Source: Tetracladium setigerum
Taxonomy: Eukaryota > Ascomycota > Leotiomycetes > Helotiales
Assembly: GCA_031472005.1 (NCBI GenBank)
Contig: PZJY01000007.1
Location: 682,001 to 746,000, forward strand
Direction of reading: 5' to 3'
DNA: 64,000 nucleotides
The position numbers and the translations under genes are program-made. Position 1 is the stretch's first letter, and each line of letters opens with the position of its first letter. Below, in pieces: positions 42,701 to 54,547 of this stretch. The notes under the pieces were generated by a model. It saw only the letters and a program-made list of their open reading frames with translations. It searched no databases and was not told where the DNA came from.

Positions 42701-45700
42701 CGACAGCTTTTCAGGCGCTGAGGCATGGCATGGCATGGGAAATATGCAGTTCGATGCGTGACCACCACCAACCCACCCCTTTTTCTTGCTGCTGCTTGAG
42801 CCTTGGAACGCCGCCCAGGGTGAGAGTGGGAGGACTCGAGGAGACAAAGACGGGGGAAATGACATCGTGGGTTTGTTTGGCTTGTGGGTTTGGCTTGGGG
42901 GGAGGGGGTCACGTTGAGAATTGTGAGTCGTCAGATTTGATTGATTGATCTTCCCTTTGAGACTTGAATAATCCTCCTTCCTTCAGGTGGGCTCCTCGGT
43001 ACTGACCAGTATCTTCTTGCAAAAGGAAGAAGAAGAATGGGCGGTTGTGGATGTTGACAGCGGACGTGTTCTCCGCATACATATGCACATCAAAAGCCCC
43101 AAAGCGTATGTAAGGTATGTGATGTACCTTGGTGGAGTGTATGTACAGTATTTCCTGCCTGCCCTGTCCTCTTTTTTTCAACATCGTGACTCTTTGGATA
43201 GGAGGAGGCAGCTGTAAGGAGGCGGAGGTGGGTTGTGAAAATAGGCAGGTGAGTGAGTGAGTGAGATGGCGAGGGGAGGATGTAACCTGCGTGCATCTTG
43301 ACAAACCTGTGTTGCGATGATCTCAGCAGCAGTTAGTATGTAGCTGATGGATGGTATTTTTCTTTGGCCTTGCCTCGCCCATCATCATTATTCATCACGA
43401 CCAGCATTATTACGGGGTATTGACGCGTCCTATCATGCTTCACGACAGGTTGTTGAGGAGCAGGATTTCTTGGTCGACTGATCGGCTCCGGGACACAATT
43501 ATGACGGTTGATGGTCGTCGTCATTATTCATACACAGGCGAACTTCATACTCTACTCATACTCACTCACACCCGGCAAGTTTTGTTTCGGAGGAGCCTAC
43601 AGTATGTGTGTGTGTGTGTGTGAATAATAACAATTATTACTCCGGACCTGCTGAGAACAACATGACAAGAATAAATCCGGAAATGAATGGTGGTGATGAT
43701 AGTGGTGGTGGTGGTGACGATTTCAAACTCTCTGCACCACCAGTCAGAGGTCATGGTTGCGTAGGTGGAAGTTATTGGCCACGTTGACTCGAATTCTCAC
43801 GGGCAAACCTCGTAGCATGTGGATGAAATAAGAATGGAGGTTGAAGGGGGTTGAGTTACGAAGGGTATGGATATGACTGGCTGTGTTCTGGGCGTATGGA
43901 TCATCGCCTTGTGTTTTTTTTGGTCATTACGAGTTCCAGTTGCGTGAAAGCCTGCTGCTTGCTTGCCTGCTGCCCCGAGGAGGGCTTGGGTTTGGCTGGA
44001 GATGGAGAAGAACATCCGAGGATGCCCGGGCTGGAGTAGAGTAGTCAGAGCTTTTTGGGAGAGGAGTCTCTCATGGGGAGTCAGTCAGGGGGGCAAAAAA
44101 ATAAGAGAGATCGTGGGATGAGGTGTTGACGAGTTGTGTGCAGAATCTGACCCAAGCGCGAACGCGGAAAAGGGGGCAAATTTGCGACAGCTCGAATCAT
44201 ATCCATCGAGCGTTGTTGGGTGGGCAGGAGGCAGGCAGGGAAGAATGTATGGAGCATGCCCTAATGACATTACTCCGTAATAATCTAATTATAAGACCAT
44301 AGTAGCCGGTAGTAAGGAAGTGTAGGGAAGTGTAAACAAACAATGAAAAGGAAATGAAACCAGGAGGCTTGTCTCCGGCAGCACCAACAACGTCAACAAC
44401 AAACCAAACCAAACCACCAGGACAACCGAAATAACATCAGACATGTACTGTAGAGTAGATGAGATAAATTGGAGAGTGAGAGGGAGCATGGGCATGATAA
44501 AGTTTCAAGGCTGCCCGGATCTCCCTCCCCCCAAGTCCCAACGGAATCTTCTTTGACCTCCTGTCCTGCTCCTGGCCTGTGATGTGAAACTTTGCCGTTC
44601 AAGAAGCAGAAGAGGTCTGGGATGTGACTTGAATTATTATTAACAACAACAACAACAACAATTACCGTAGCGTACCGGAGCGAAGCGACTGCTATTGTTG
44701 ACTCGATGGATGGGATATGACTGACGGGTTGGTGGTGGTCCTTGTGCCTGCGCTCGCTCCTTGATCCGGTTACACTTCCTCCTTCTCCTGCTCTCGCCTG
44801 TTCTTCGTCGTTCTTGTTTCCGCGTGTTGTGCAGCGCATCGAATAATAATCAAATCAAATAATCAAATCAAAATCAAAGTCCCATCTCCTCCGGCCTGCG
44901 CTGCACACTACGAGAAAAAGTCGTTCTTCTAAACATGCGCTAGGCCTAACCGAATTCCCTGTCGGAGTCCTCAGCCCTTAGCCCGGTCCACTCTCCCAGC
45001 TGCTACTAACTGCTCTCAGCAAGAGGCACCACACACACCACACACTCTACTGGCCACCCACACACCCTGCCCTGCCCTACTCCGTACTCACTCACCCGAC
45101 TACCCTACCCTACTCGACTCCTTCTACCTCTCCACGCCCGGCTCTTCCATCTCTCTTTGGTGGCAGTGTGTGAACAAACGATCATCACTCTCTCACTCCT
45201 TCTTCGTCTTCGTCGTCGACCCTCATCCCACTTCAAACTCATACCGCCGAATCCTCCTCTTCTTCCTCTCCCTCGCATCCTCTCCTCTCCTCTCCTCACG
45301 ACGACCCACGACTTTAACGGTCTGCGAATTCCCCTGTGCAATCCTGTTGAAGACACTCCGGATTACTGGACAACAGCAACAACATCAACCAGCAGACTCT
45401 GTCCTCGAAGGAAAAGGGATTTGAGCAGCATACATCAGGTTTGTAACCCTCTCTTTGTTTGCTAGAAATGATCTTTCTCCCTGTTACATTCCCGCAACAA
45501 TCATTTGGCGGTCGGCTTCAAAGACAGACTGGGGCGCGCGTGTTGTGGTGCCGACATTGCAGAAACAACCAGATCTTCCTCCACAACAACACGCTTCCAG
45601 CAGCTGCCGACTTTCCTTAGTATCATCGCTCCCTACTACCTGATACAATTTTTGCAATACTAGCGAACCGGCTCTCGAGACCTCGTCAAAATCATTGATC

Positions 45701-46174
45701 CTGTCGGCTGAGCGTCCCAGCTCATACATTTCTCTTTTGCTCCTGGAGTGGGAAGGCGATATTGAGTTGCTTCTAGCATCTACTAACTTTATACACCAGA
45801 CCTACGGAAATATCCCACACATACATTTGCATCAACACAATCTCGCATGGTCAACGATTTGCTACAGAGTTTCGGTTTCTAGCGCCTTTGCTTAGGCGGG
45901 TGTGGTTTTTTTTTCGGCTTTTCGCTCTCCTTTACCTTGACCCGATAGTCTCAACCGGAATTACGTTTCATGGCGAACTCGAATACTTTACAATAATTTC
46001 TTCGTTGACCTTCACTCTTCCTCTTGCACCGATTTTCAGAACGGAATCACAACGCACACGCAGTCCGCAAGTATCCTATCCGATCATTTCTCGCTCGCAA
46101 TCCACGCAGACGAGAATATACTTGCCCCGACAGAGATTCTTCGAGTCTCCGTCCACCACAACACTCTGCCCATC
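36710..46174. other. Gene desert of about 9.5 kb, rich in simple repeats
   Basis: No frame in this interval reads as protein; those present translate microsatellites. Repeats include TAGG tracts (37166-37190), GGACAGAC tracts (38290-38341), (TG)n (38459-38478), CAGA (38501-38532), TGTA (38790-38812), (TG)n (42296-42320 and 43604-43622) and AAC (44643-44660). TACTGTA/TACAGTA heptamers recur throughout. The last kilobase (45,100-46,170) is CT-rich and is likely promoter and 5' UTR of the cyclin gene. Long upstream regulatory sequence or unrecognised non-coding RNA is possible. Confidence 0.5.
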
Positions 46175-47170
46175 ATGGCTCCACCTGCTATCGGTGGCGT
46201 TTGCGCACACCTTGATTACGAAGTAGACCAAATGGCGGATTACGTTGCAGAGATGGCCCAACGCCTCGTCGTGGGAAATACTCCTGTCTCACCGGCTTTC
46301 CGCAAGTTCTGCTCTGGACTTCTGTCCTCGACTCGACTCCCAAGTACCACCATCCTTCTTGGAATGAACTATCTTGCCCGTCGTATGAACTACCTGAACG
46401 CAGCTGGTCCATACAACGCTACAGATGGTCAGGTTTGGCGTATGTTGACTATTGGCCTCCTCCTCGGAAGCAAGTTTCTCGATGATAACACCTTCCAAAA
46501 TCGATCCTGGTCAGAGGTCAGCAGCATTCCTGTTGCCGAGCTGAACACTCTGGAAACTGAGTGGTTAGTTTCTATGGACTGGAAGCTTTACGTCAACCTC
46601 GATGAGAGTAAAGATTTCAATGCCTGGATGCAAAGTTGGAGTGAGTGGCGCAAACTGAAGAACGCTCAGCGTGCCAACACACTCGACCGTCTCGCTCCTC
46701 TCTCACGCATCGACACCGAAGGCCTTCGGGTTCAGACACAATATGGAGCAAAGTACACCGTTTCTCACCCCAATTCCCAGATTCGGGACGCGAACCGATA
46801 TGATCCATTCTACGACCAACCCAAGACCAACTGGCACCAATACCCCACGCCTCACTGCACTCCTCCAACTAATCGCAACTCTGCTGTCAGCTCTCCACTG
46901 GAACAGATGAGCGCTACGGGTGGAGCTCCACGATACAACGACTGGTCTCTGTACTCCAGCGGATACTCGAGAGGGTATCAGCAACAAGTCCAACCCACCT
47001 ACAATCCAAGAGTAGCTACCTTCCACACTCCCTACACCAACCATTACGCTCACCAGTACAATGGTAATGGATGGGAGAGTCACGGTATCAACTGCGAATG
47101 CTGCACTCCACAAGTCAAGCAACCATTCTTCATGGGTTATGGTGGTTATGGACAACAAATCACTGCTTGA
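46175..47170 (+). CDS. Pho85-type cyclin (Pcl/Clg1-like)
   Basis: This is a single-exon frame of 331 codons with a good start context (ATCATGGC). The N-terminal half is a cyclin box: FRKFCSGLLSSTRLPSTTIL, YLARRMNYLNAAGPYN, WRMLTIGLLLGSKFLDDNTF, SWSEVSSIPVAELNTLETEW and LVSMDWKLYVNLDE. The KFLDDNTF..R.W..VS..P..ELN..E pattern is typical of cyclins that partner the Pho85 kinase. The C-terminal half is Tyr/Pro/Gln/Asn-rich and ends with NCECCTPQVKQPFFMGYGGY, resembling the Clg1 branch. It likely links nutrient signals and morphogenesis with the cell cycle, in nucleus or cytosol. The unusually long, gene-free upstream region suggests complex control. Confidence 0.85.
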   Translation: MAPPAIGGVCAHLDYEVDQMADYVAEMAQRLVVGNTPVSPAFRKFCSGLLSSTRLPSTTILLGMNYLARRMNYLNAAGPYNATDGQVWRMLTIGLLLGSKFLDDNTFQNRSWSEVSSIPVAELNTLETEWLVSMDWKLYVNLDESKDFNAWMQSWSEWRKLKNAQRANTLDRLAPLSRIDTEGLRVQTQYGAKYTVSHPNSQIRDANRYDPFYDQPKTNWHQYPTPHCTPPTNRNSAVSSPLEQMSATGGAPRYNDWSLYSSGYSRGYQQQVQPTYNPRVATFHTPYTNHYAHQYNGNGWESHGINCECCTPQVKQPFFMGYGGYGQQITA

Positions 47171-49251
47171 AAAAAATAATGACACTTCTCTGGCATCGAC
47201 ACCGTTCGCTTTCTACAATGCTTTCCTCCTCGATTCGTCACCAATACCCTCGATGCCAAGAGCACCGTCACAAAAGTTCACCTGCATTTCTTTTTCCTCG
47301 AGCGTTAATCCAGCGCGCATTACGTTCATCGGTGTTATATTCGGCCGGTATCCAAAAATTCAAGAAAGGGCTACTTGATTAACTTCGCACCCGATAACAC
47401 ACCCATCACGATCTCGAGTTGCGTGCGCTTTCACCGGTGGCTGCCTCGATCTTACGACTTTTCTTTACAAATCTTGACAGTTTGGCGTTGCATCAGCGTA
47501 TTTAGACTTTTCCTTTGTCCTTTTGAACCGGATGGCATGAAGACCAGAAGGTTCTGGTCTGGTGTTTGGGGCTGGGAGAGGCACTTTTACTTTTGCGGAA
47601 TAATTTGCGATTCTTTCCTTGCACAGTTCACGATCTGCTTCTAGACTTGGGGGGGGCTTGAATCTCTCTCGGAAACCCGAAAAAAACATGTGGCCTGCCG
47701 GTTTCTTCGGCTGGCCACCCAGAAATTTGTAATTAGGCGGTTTCCTTTTTCTCGGCTTGTGCGTCAGATGGCGGGGCGTTTATTTTCTTCAATTCTTGTA
47801 ACATGATTTTCGAATTGGATCACGCTGACCTTTGGGGGCGAGGAGCTGGTTTGCACAAAAATGGTGGGGATGGAACTCTTTTTTTTTTTTGCTTTGGTCG
47901 CTCTCATATTTTCGATTCAATTTGGGGGATATTGATGGGCGATGGGACTGGATTGGATCTTCCGACGACCTGGTCTTACAACCCCAACAACTTTCGATAT
48001 CGACTCAAGAAGACAAATTTGTTTTTTATTTGCAGATGTGTGGGAGGGAAAGGGGTGGGTGGACAGATGGAGCATGGGAAAAGGGAAGAATGGGAAATCA
48101 AGCTGGAGTACTGTGGACAAAAAATGCGACATACACATCTGGGTTTGAATGGAATTGTTTTGTTTGGGAGGGGTTCTCTTGTTTTGAGTTCGTTTTTAAC
48201 TTCTTTTTTTTTTCCGCTTTTGCTCTGCATTTACACAACACATATACTTTGGTTTTGGGGAGGGGTTTTTATCATCTCATCCGGATACCAAGGTGTTTTG
48301 TCTTTATTTGCTTTCGGACTGGTATACCCAAAAAGGTAAACCAGTTTCGGATGAACGACTTTATGAGAAAGTTTGTGTTTTCGTTTTGTCGAACACATCC
48401 TTTTTTTTTTTTTTTTTGGAAGGGTTTTCAACAGGCATAGAGAAATCAGGGTCTGAAATTCTGTTTGTGGAGAGAGAGATGGATGGAAAGAGAGAGTGAT
48501 GTGATGGATGGTTGGGCTGATTTGGATATCTTGTCTGTCTGCGTCCCTTGTTGACTGGATTCTTGAAACACATACCTAACGGTATTACTATCGGATTGAA
48601 AAAGGAATTTGGGTTCTTGAAAGGAAGGGAGATGGGGGGATTGATGACAGGCCACCGACCATACCATACATACCATCACTTGCTACTACTACTACAACTA
48701 CTACTACTTCTTAGATATAATGAAGCTTCTAGCCTTTGATATTGTGTGTGCCATGGCTGCTGATGATGTGATATGATATAGATCGCCTATTGAATGTTTT
48801 TCTCTAAGGCTATAATGAATGTTGCATGCTCGCTTCATGGTGCCTGAGATAATAATTGAACATTCATTCCAAGTCTGTAAGTAATATCATTAACTCCTTA
48901 CCTTGTGCAATAAATAGGAGGTGATTCTCGAGATGCGATGAAGGTGGTGGTTGAGGTGCATGCCAAGACACAAGGCCGCATCTGACGTGTCAAAGTTCAT
49001 ATACTTCCCCATCTCCATCCCAAGTCCCTGAAGACCGAACGATATTTGTGTGTTTGATGTATGTAATTGTTGGTAGTGAATACCCTCAAAAGAGAGAACC
49101 GCCCCACTCCCAAAAAGGAAAAAAAACATACAGCAGCAGCACGGACAGCCCCAACCTGGCAGCCAACGCTCCAGGGTGGAACCCAATCCTCTCTGCAACA
49201 TACATTACTTGTCCTACCTACCTTAACTTACCTTACCTATCTACAGCCAGC
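47171..49251. other. Spacer between cyclin and HET gene
   Basis: No supported gene. Several T-runs (for example 47879-47890 and 48402-48417) and an ACT repeat (48684-48710) are present. Frames of up to about 200 codons at 47803-48440 are rich in Phe, Trp and Gly from T/G-rich sequence and have no motif. Confidence 0.45.
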
Positions 49252-51913
49252 ATGCTCTGCAAATTCTGTGAACTTTTCGATTACCATGAAATTCGAAGTG
49301 GTCGACACTTTCACCATACTAGCGTTAGGAAAAATTCTTCTTTCATACATGTCTTTATTCACATTCCCGAAACATATACACTGACATAAAAATTCATCAA
49401 AACATCTAGTGGAATAAGCTCGTTCAAGCAGCAGCTCGCAACGATCACAACGATGACCGTGAAGATGAAACTGAAAGTGAAACTGAAACTGAAACTGCTG
49501 GCTGTGAAATCTGCCAGCTGGTTGTAAAGTCCGCAACACCAGCTTCCAACAACGAAAGGCTGAGAACTTCCCAACTCTTCTGCAAGCTTCATGAGGGTGC
49601 GGGGGGTTTGAGTATTCAGTGGCAGACATATGCTCCTATGCCTGGCTCTGGCGTCTCAATACCTCCTGTGCTTTCGGAGTTGTATGTTTGTGTGGATGCT
49701 AGTACGTATACAATCAGTTGTCCGTGGCCCAAAATGTTTTCAGTTCATAAGAATACATGTTACAAAAAAAGAACTAGGTCTTTTCAGTAGCAAGTAGGTG
49801 AACGAGGCTCAATAAATCTGTTAACTTTTTGTTTCCTTTCGCAAAAACAAACAGAATCAGCATTCCGCACCTATATCAAACACAGGCCCATCGCACCCTC
49901 TCCCCTCTCGACAGAATGCACCGCCGTGATAGACACCTGGCTTTCCAACTGCAGGAGCAACCATACCTACTGCACCCCCCTCAACGACCACCCCCTCCCC
50001 ACCCGCGTCCTCGACATAGGTCAATCCATCTCTCCCTATGCCGAGAAACTCCTGCGCCCAAAACACATCAAAATCCACTCCAGCCAAGGAGGGCAAAAAG
50101 GCCAATGGACCGCACTAAGCCACGTATGGGGCTCCTCCCTCCCTCCTCAAACTCACCCTCAGCAACCACTCAACATTCCACTCACAAGGAATTCCAATGA
50201 CGGATCTGCCAGCCACTTTCCACGAAGCAGTGATCGTGAGCAGGAGGCTAGGCTTTCGCTATCTCTGGATCGATGCTCTCTGCATTGTGCAGGATGACCC
50301 GGACGATTGGAAGCGTGAGGCTGGCAGGATGGTAGATGTTTATTCGCACGCCGCGGTGACGATTGCGGCTGATGCTTCGCCGGATAGTATGGTTGGTGTG
50401 GTGGAGAGTTCTCGGCTCTTGAGAGAGGTGGAAAATGCGAGGCCGACGTCGAGATTGACTGTGAAAGGGAGGAATGGGTTTGTAGCGAATACGACTTTGT
50501 ATTTTCGAGAGGTGGCAGCGGCGCCTTCGGATGGGATGACGATGGCGGTGATGGGGGAGTGGCCCAATCTCAACCTCAATCTCAATCCCAATCTCAGTCG
50601 TGGTCCGTTGAGTACGAGAGGGTGGACACTGCAGGAGGAGATCCTATCCCCGAGGATATTGTACGTCCTGGAGAATGAGATCAAGTGGAAATGTGCCCGC
50701 ATAACGTGTGCAGAGAGCAATCCCGAGCAACATATTGGGCATAATTCGATCGAGAGTCGTGGCCTTGCAGAGTTGTGGACGCAGGTGTTGCATAATTTGT
50801 CGGTGGCGACGAGTGCAAAATTGAGAAAGGCTGGGATTTTGCAGTTTTGGTAAGTTGATTTTTCGGATGGATGTCTGCATGTTTCTCTGGGAATAGTAAA
50901 AAAAGGGAGGAAGGAGGATATTTGGCCATGGCTTACAGTCTCATCATTCATTGAATCTCCCAAATTCCTCAGACCAACTCAAGCACCCTATCCTTCCCCT
51001 TAGGTACATGGACGTAGTAAACACCTACACACGTCGACACCTCACCTTCCCCACCGACAAACTAATCGCCATCCACGGCATGGCACGTAAGATTTCCTCT
51101 GTCCTCCCCCAATTCACAATCATAGCTGGTCTCTGGAAACAAGATTTTCACAAAGGCCTCGACTGGCTCACGCCACATCCCAATGCAAAGAGACCGAGTG
51201 CTGATATTGCGCCGTCGTGGAGTTGGGCGTCGTATGATATGAGTGGTGGAGAGGGAGAGAGAGGTCCGTATGATATGGCCGTGGGAAGGTTTGTGAGTTT
51301 TAAGCCGTTGGGGGTGGTGAGTGAGATCAATGAAGAACTTGAAGTGAAAAAGGGAATAGAAAGCAATGAACGCAGTACGAACAAATGGTCGTTCAAACTC
51401 AAATCCCAACACCAAAGACTCTGCTCCTGTCGCGTTCCACTCCCCTTCCTGGACCAGCGCTCCTATACATCATCTTCTTCTCCGACGAAGGCCCATGAAA
51501 TGGATGAGGAATACCGGAGGAGGAACATAAGTAATCCGAAGAATGGATTTTTGCACAGTTGGGGAATGGAGGAGATTATGAAGTTGGGTTCTGAGAACTG
51601 TGATGTTGATGTTAGCAATCAAGGAGGAGGTGGTGGTGTTGAGCATAAGGAGTATCAATATGTGCAATTTGGTAGATGGGATGGCCCGCTCTCGGAAACG
51701 GGAACACATCCTGTTGTTCAGGCTTTGATACTTGAGAGGGTGGTTACGGCTGATTGGGGAGGAGTGGTTGATGTGAAGAAGGGTGAGAAAGTGGAGAGTG
51801 AGAAGGGTGATTCGGTGTGGAAGAGAGTTGGAAGGGCTTGTGTTCCTTTGCCACAGGCTCACTTGAAGATTGCGACGCCCGACTGGCCGGTTGGAACCTT
51901 TTTTGTCATCTGA
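49252..51913 (+). CDS. HET-domain (heterokaryon incompatibility) protein, one apparent frameshift
   Basis: The start MLCKFCELFDYHEIRS resembles the Cys-containing N-terminus of many HET proteins. Exon 2 carries an acidic repeat and AGCEICQLVV. After an intron at about 49711-49856 come RTYIKHRPIAPSP and IDTWLSNCRSNHTYC. The HET core is clear: WTALSHVWG, then TDLPATFHEAVIVSRRLGFR, YLWIDALCIVQDDPDDWKRE, HAAVTIAADAS and STRGWTLQEEILSPRIL. A further intron (about 50851-51003) leads to PTDKLIAIHGMARKI and DIAPSWSWASYD. HET proteins act in recognition of unlike partners or in defence responses; the partner here is unknown. Between SHVWGSSLP and LKLTLSNHS (about 50128-50150, a CCCTCCCTCCTC tract) the frame changes by one extra or two missing bases. 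It ends at TGA 51911, just 169 bp from the stop of RPT5, to which it is convergent. Confidence 0.85.
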
Positions 51914-52082
51914 GCACTGGTTTTCTGGAGTGAATTTCCTGTTCGATGATTGTTCAATATCTGCGGATTGCATTGTGGAAGGTATTTCTTTAACGGCTGA
52001 ACCAACCGTGATTATGTCTAAAAGTACAAGGTCTGCTTTGCAACCATGCCGAACTCCCCAACCCAAGAACAAGTGCCCACCA

Positions 52083-53626
52083 CTAAGCGTAAAAGTTGAC
52101 GGTGTCTGCAAAAATTTAGTGGATGTGCAAAATGAGTGATGATTGAGCTTACCCTTCTTCTTCGCCTGGACTTCCGCAATGGCATCAACATAATGCTCGT
52201 GACTGATCTTGTTCTTTCCCATTCTCAACGCAATCATACCAGCCTCCACACATACAGCCTTCAGTTGAGCACCTCCAAACTCGTCCGTACTTCTTGCCAA
52301 CTCAGCCCAGTTCACCGCATCATCGACTGTCATCTTTCGGCTATGGATCTTCATAATCTGTGCTCGAGCTTCTTCGTTTGGTAGAGGGAACTCGATCTTT
52401 CTGTCCAAACGACCGGAACGGAGTAAAGCAGGATCTAGAACATCGACTCTGTTGGTTGCTGCAAGAACCTTGATTCGATCATCCGAAGCGAAACCATCCA
52501 ATTGATTGAGAAGTTCCAACATAGTTCTTTGGACTTCTCTGTCTCCAGACTTCTCACTGTCGAAACGTTTAGTACCTACGGCATCCAACTCATCAATGAA
52601 GATGATTGCTGGTGCCTTCTCCTTGGCCAATGCGAAGCAATCTCGAACCAACTTTGCACCGTCACCAATAAACATTTGAACGAGTTGAGGTCCGGCAAGC
52701 TTGAGGAATGTGGCATCAGTTTGGGCGGCACATGCTCGGGCAAGAAGTGTCTTTCCGGTACCGGGAGGTCCATACATCAAGGCGCCTTAGAAAGTTAGCT
52801 TTATAGATAAGCAAACCTGCAGCACATAAACATACCCTTTGGTGCTTTAATCCCAATCTTCTTGAAGCGTTCAGCCTCCTTCATCGGCCATACAATAGCC
52901 TCAACCAACTCCTCAATCTGTTTATCAAGTCCTCCTACATCTGAGTACTTTTCTGTTGGCTTCTCGTCAACCTCCATCGCCTTCACTCTGCTGTCGTACT
53001 CTGCCGGTAATGTGTCCAGAACGAGGTATGAATCTTTGTTTACACCGATCAAGTCTCCAGGTTTCAATGTTTCTGGGTCAACGAGACCAATAAGAGGAAG
53101 GAAGATGGTTTGACGGGTGGATGTCTTGATGACTGCGGATTTGCCAACTCTTGTAGCATCGAGGTCGATATTCGCGCCCTCCTCTGCGGATTCTGCGGTT
53201 GGGTCGAGGTCCAGAAGCTCAACAACATTGCCCACAAGGTAAGGTAATTGTCTGGCGGGCAGTGTGTCAGCACAACATCAACCAAATCAGCACAAGCCCA
53301 TCAATTACGTACCGATTGTTCTCAATTTTCTCCAGGTTATCTCTGATCTTTTCTGCCATTGTAGCCTTCTCGTGGGACAGTCGCTGGAACTCGCTCTTCA
53401 TAATTCTTGCATCGTTCTCCAGAAGTCGTTTCCTCGTCTGGATATCCTGTGTGCTCAAACTATAGATCTCTTCATCAATCAAATCCTCCTCCTTCTCCTC
53501 CGGCTCGGCATCCTTCATTTCTGCGTCGCCATTCTGATTCGACTTCTTCTTGTCCTTGTCGCCTTCGTCCTTCTTTTCCTCCTTCTCCTCTCTCTCGAGG
53601 GCCTCGAGATCTTCTAGGGTAGACAT
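52083..53626 (-). CDS. rpt5: 26S proteasome regulatory particle ATPase Rpt5
   Basis: There are four exons: 53626-53313, 53252-52836, from 52785 to about 52154, and a short last exon ending at TAG 52083. The N-terminus is an acidic/lysine-rich coiled coil (DIQTRKRLLENDARIMKSEF). An OB-type segment follows (PYLVGNVVELLDL, VIKTSTRQTIFLPLIGLV). The AAA domain shows YSDVGGLDKQIEELVEAIVW, Walker A GPPGTGKT, Walker B IIFIDELDAVGTKRF, and the second region of homology ATNRVDVLDPALLRSGRLDR. The last exon supplies the C-terminal DTVNFYA, giving the HbYX motif that docks into the 20S alpha ring. No frameshift was seen. It shares its upstream region with TFIIB. Confidence 0.95.
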
Positions 53627-54547
53627 TGTAGGTGGAGATGGTATTGAAAGATGCGGAGAGATGTGTTGAGAGGTGGTTGATAAGGTTGTGGTTGGATGAT
53701 GAAGCTGTGGAAAGTCTGGCTCACTGCTGTTGCCAATGCTCTCCTTGAGCTTCCAAACGCGAGAGGCAGCGACTGATGCGCAAGCAAGGTAACTGACACG
53801 TGACCGATCTGATCCACCAGCTTACTAAACACGAAAGAGCCGCCGCCGCCCATGGCATATGATGAGTCTGATCTTCGGCCTTCCAGAGACTTCACCTTCT
53901 CCTCCTCTTCATCTTCACACTCGCTTTGCCACCGTGGAGGACAGTCCTGAACTTCGCGCACAACCTCAAAAGTTGCCGGCCACTTTCCCACCGCGATCGT
54001 TCACGTCAGCTTCAGACTAATCCAACGATTCTACAATCTTTTACAGACGCCTTCACTGGTTCTCCGATCTGCAAAAGGATTCGTCGTCAGGCAGCCTCAG
54101 CGCAATCTCAGCATTCCGATTCCCATTCCTACTCGTACTCAGTTTTCGATACGCCTTGCAGTAATCTCGCAGATTCATCTTTCCCGTCTTCTTTGTTTGT
54201 CTTGGGTTTAAATTCTCGCAGCGTCTGCTTTTCCGGCCCCTGTTTATTTCTTTTGCGCAATCTCGAACAAAGCGCTCCCTCTCAACAAACACCTCAGTGT
54301 TTCGACTTCGCGCAAGAGGCACCCAAGAAATACCAGAAATACCGCCAAACTGCATTCCAAACTCTGTCGCAAGGTTCACGCCCGTCTTCTCTGCGAAAAA
54401 CCTACGAAAGTTCTGCGACTCCGTGTCTTGACATCAGCAAAACGAATTCAAGCACTCAAACGAGGACCCAAGCACCCCGTCTTCAATCCGCTTGACAACG
54501 ACTACATTCCAAAGAAGTACATCCCAAAGATGTTGAACCCACGAGCG
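53627..54547. other. Divergent promoter, RPT5 / TFIIB
   Basis: About 920 bp separate the two starts. A plus-strand open frame spans much of it (53926-54495) but has no ATG-initiated family resemblance and is probably leader sequence. The interval contains the PACE-like site listed separately. Confidence 0.5.
53925..53933 (-). promoter_or_regulatory. PACE-like element GGTGGCAAA
   Basis: Read on the strand of RPT5, this is an exact match to the proteasome-associated control element bound by Rpn4 in budding yeast, about 300 bp upstream of the RPT5 start codon. One exact 9-mer is expected about once per two 64-kb windows by chance, so position more than sequence makes it notable. Function in this organism is unproven. 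Confidence 0.4.

Noticed and set aside
47803..48440. Two overlapping plus-strand frames of about 180 and 200 codons
   Set aside because: They are rich in Phe, Trp and Gly from T/G-rich DNA, lack motifs and splice context, and lie in the 3' flank of the cyclin gene.
51470..51900. Continuation of the RPT5 minus frame into the HET gene
   Set aside because: An intron with GTAAGC donor and TTTGCAG acceptor gives the expected C-terminus DTVNFYA at 52083; the read-through has no family content.
53926..54495. 190-codon plus frame upstream of TFIIB
   Set aside because: It is Ser/Gln-rich with no recognisable domain and sits in the likely leader of TFIIB.
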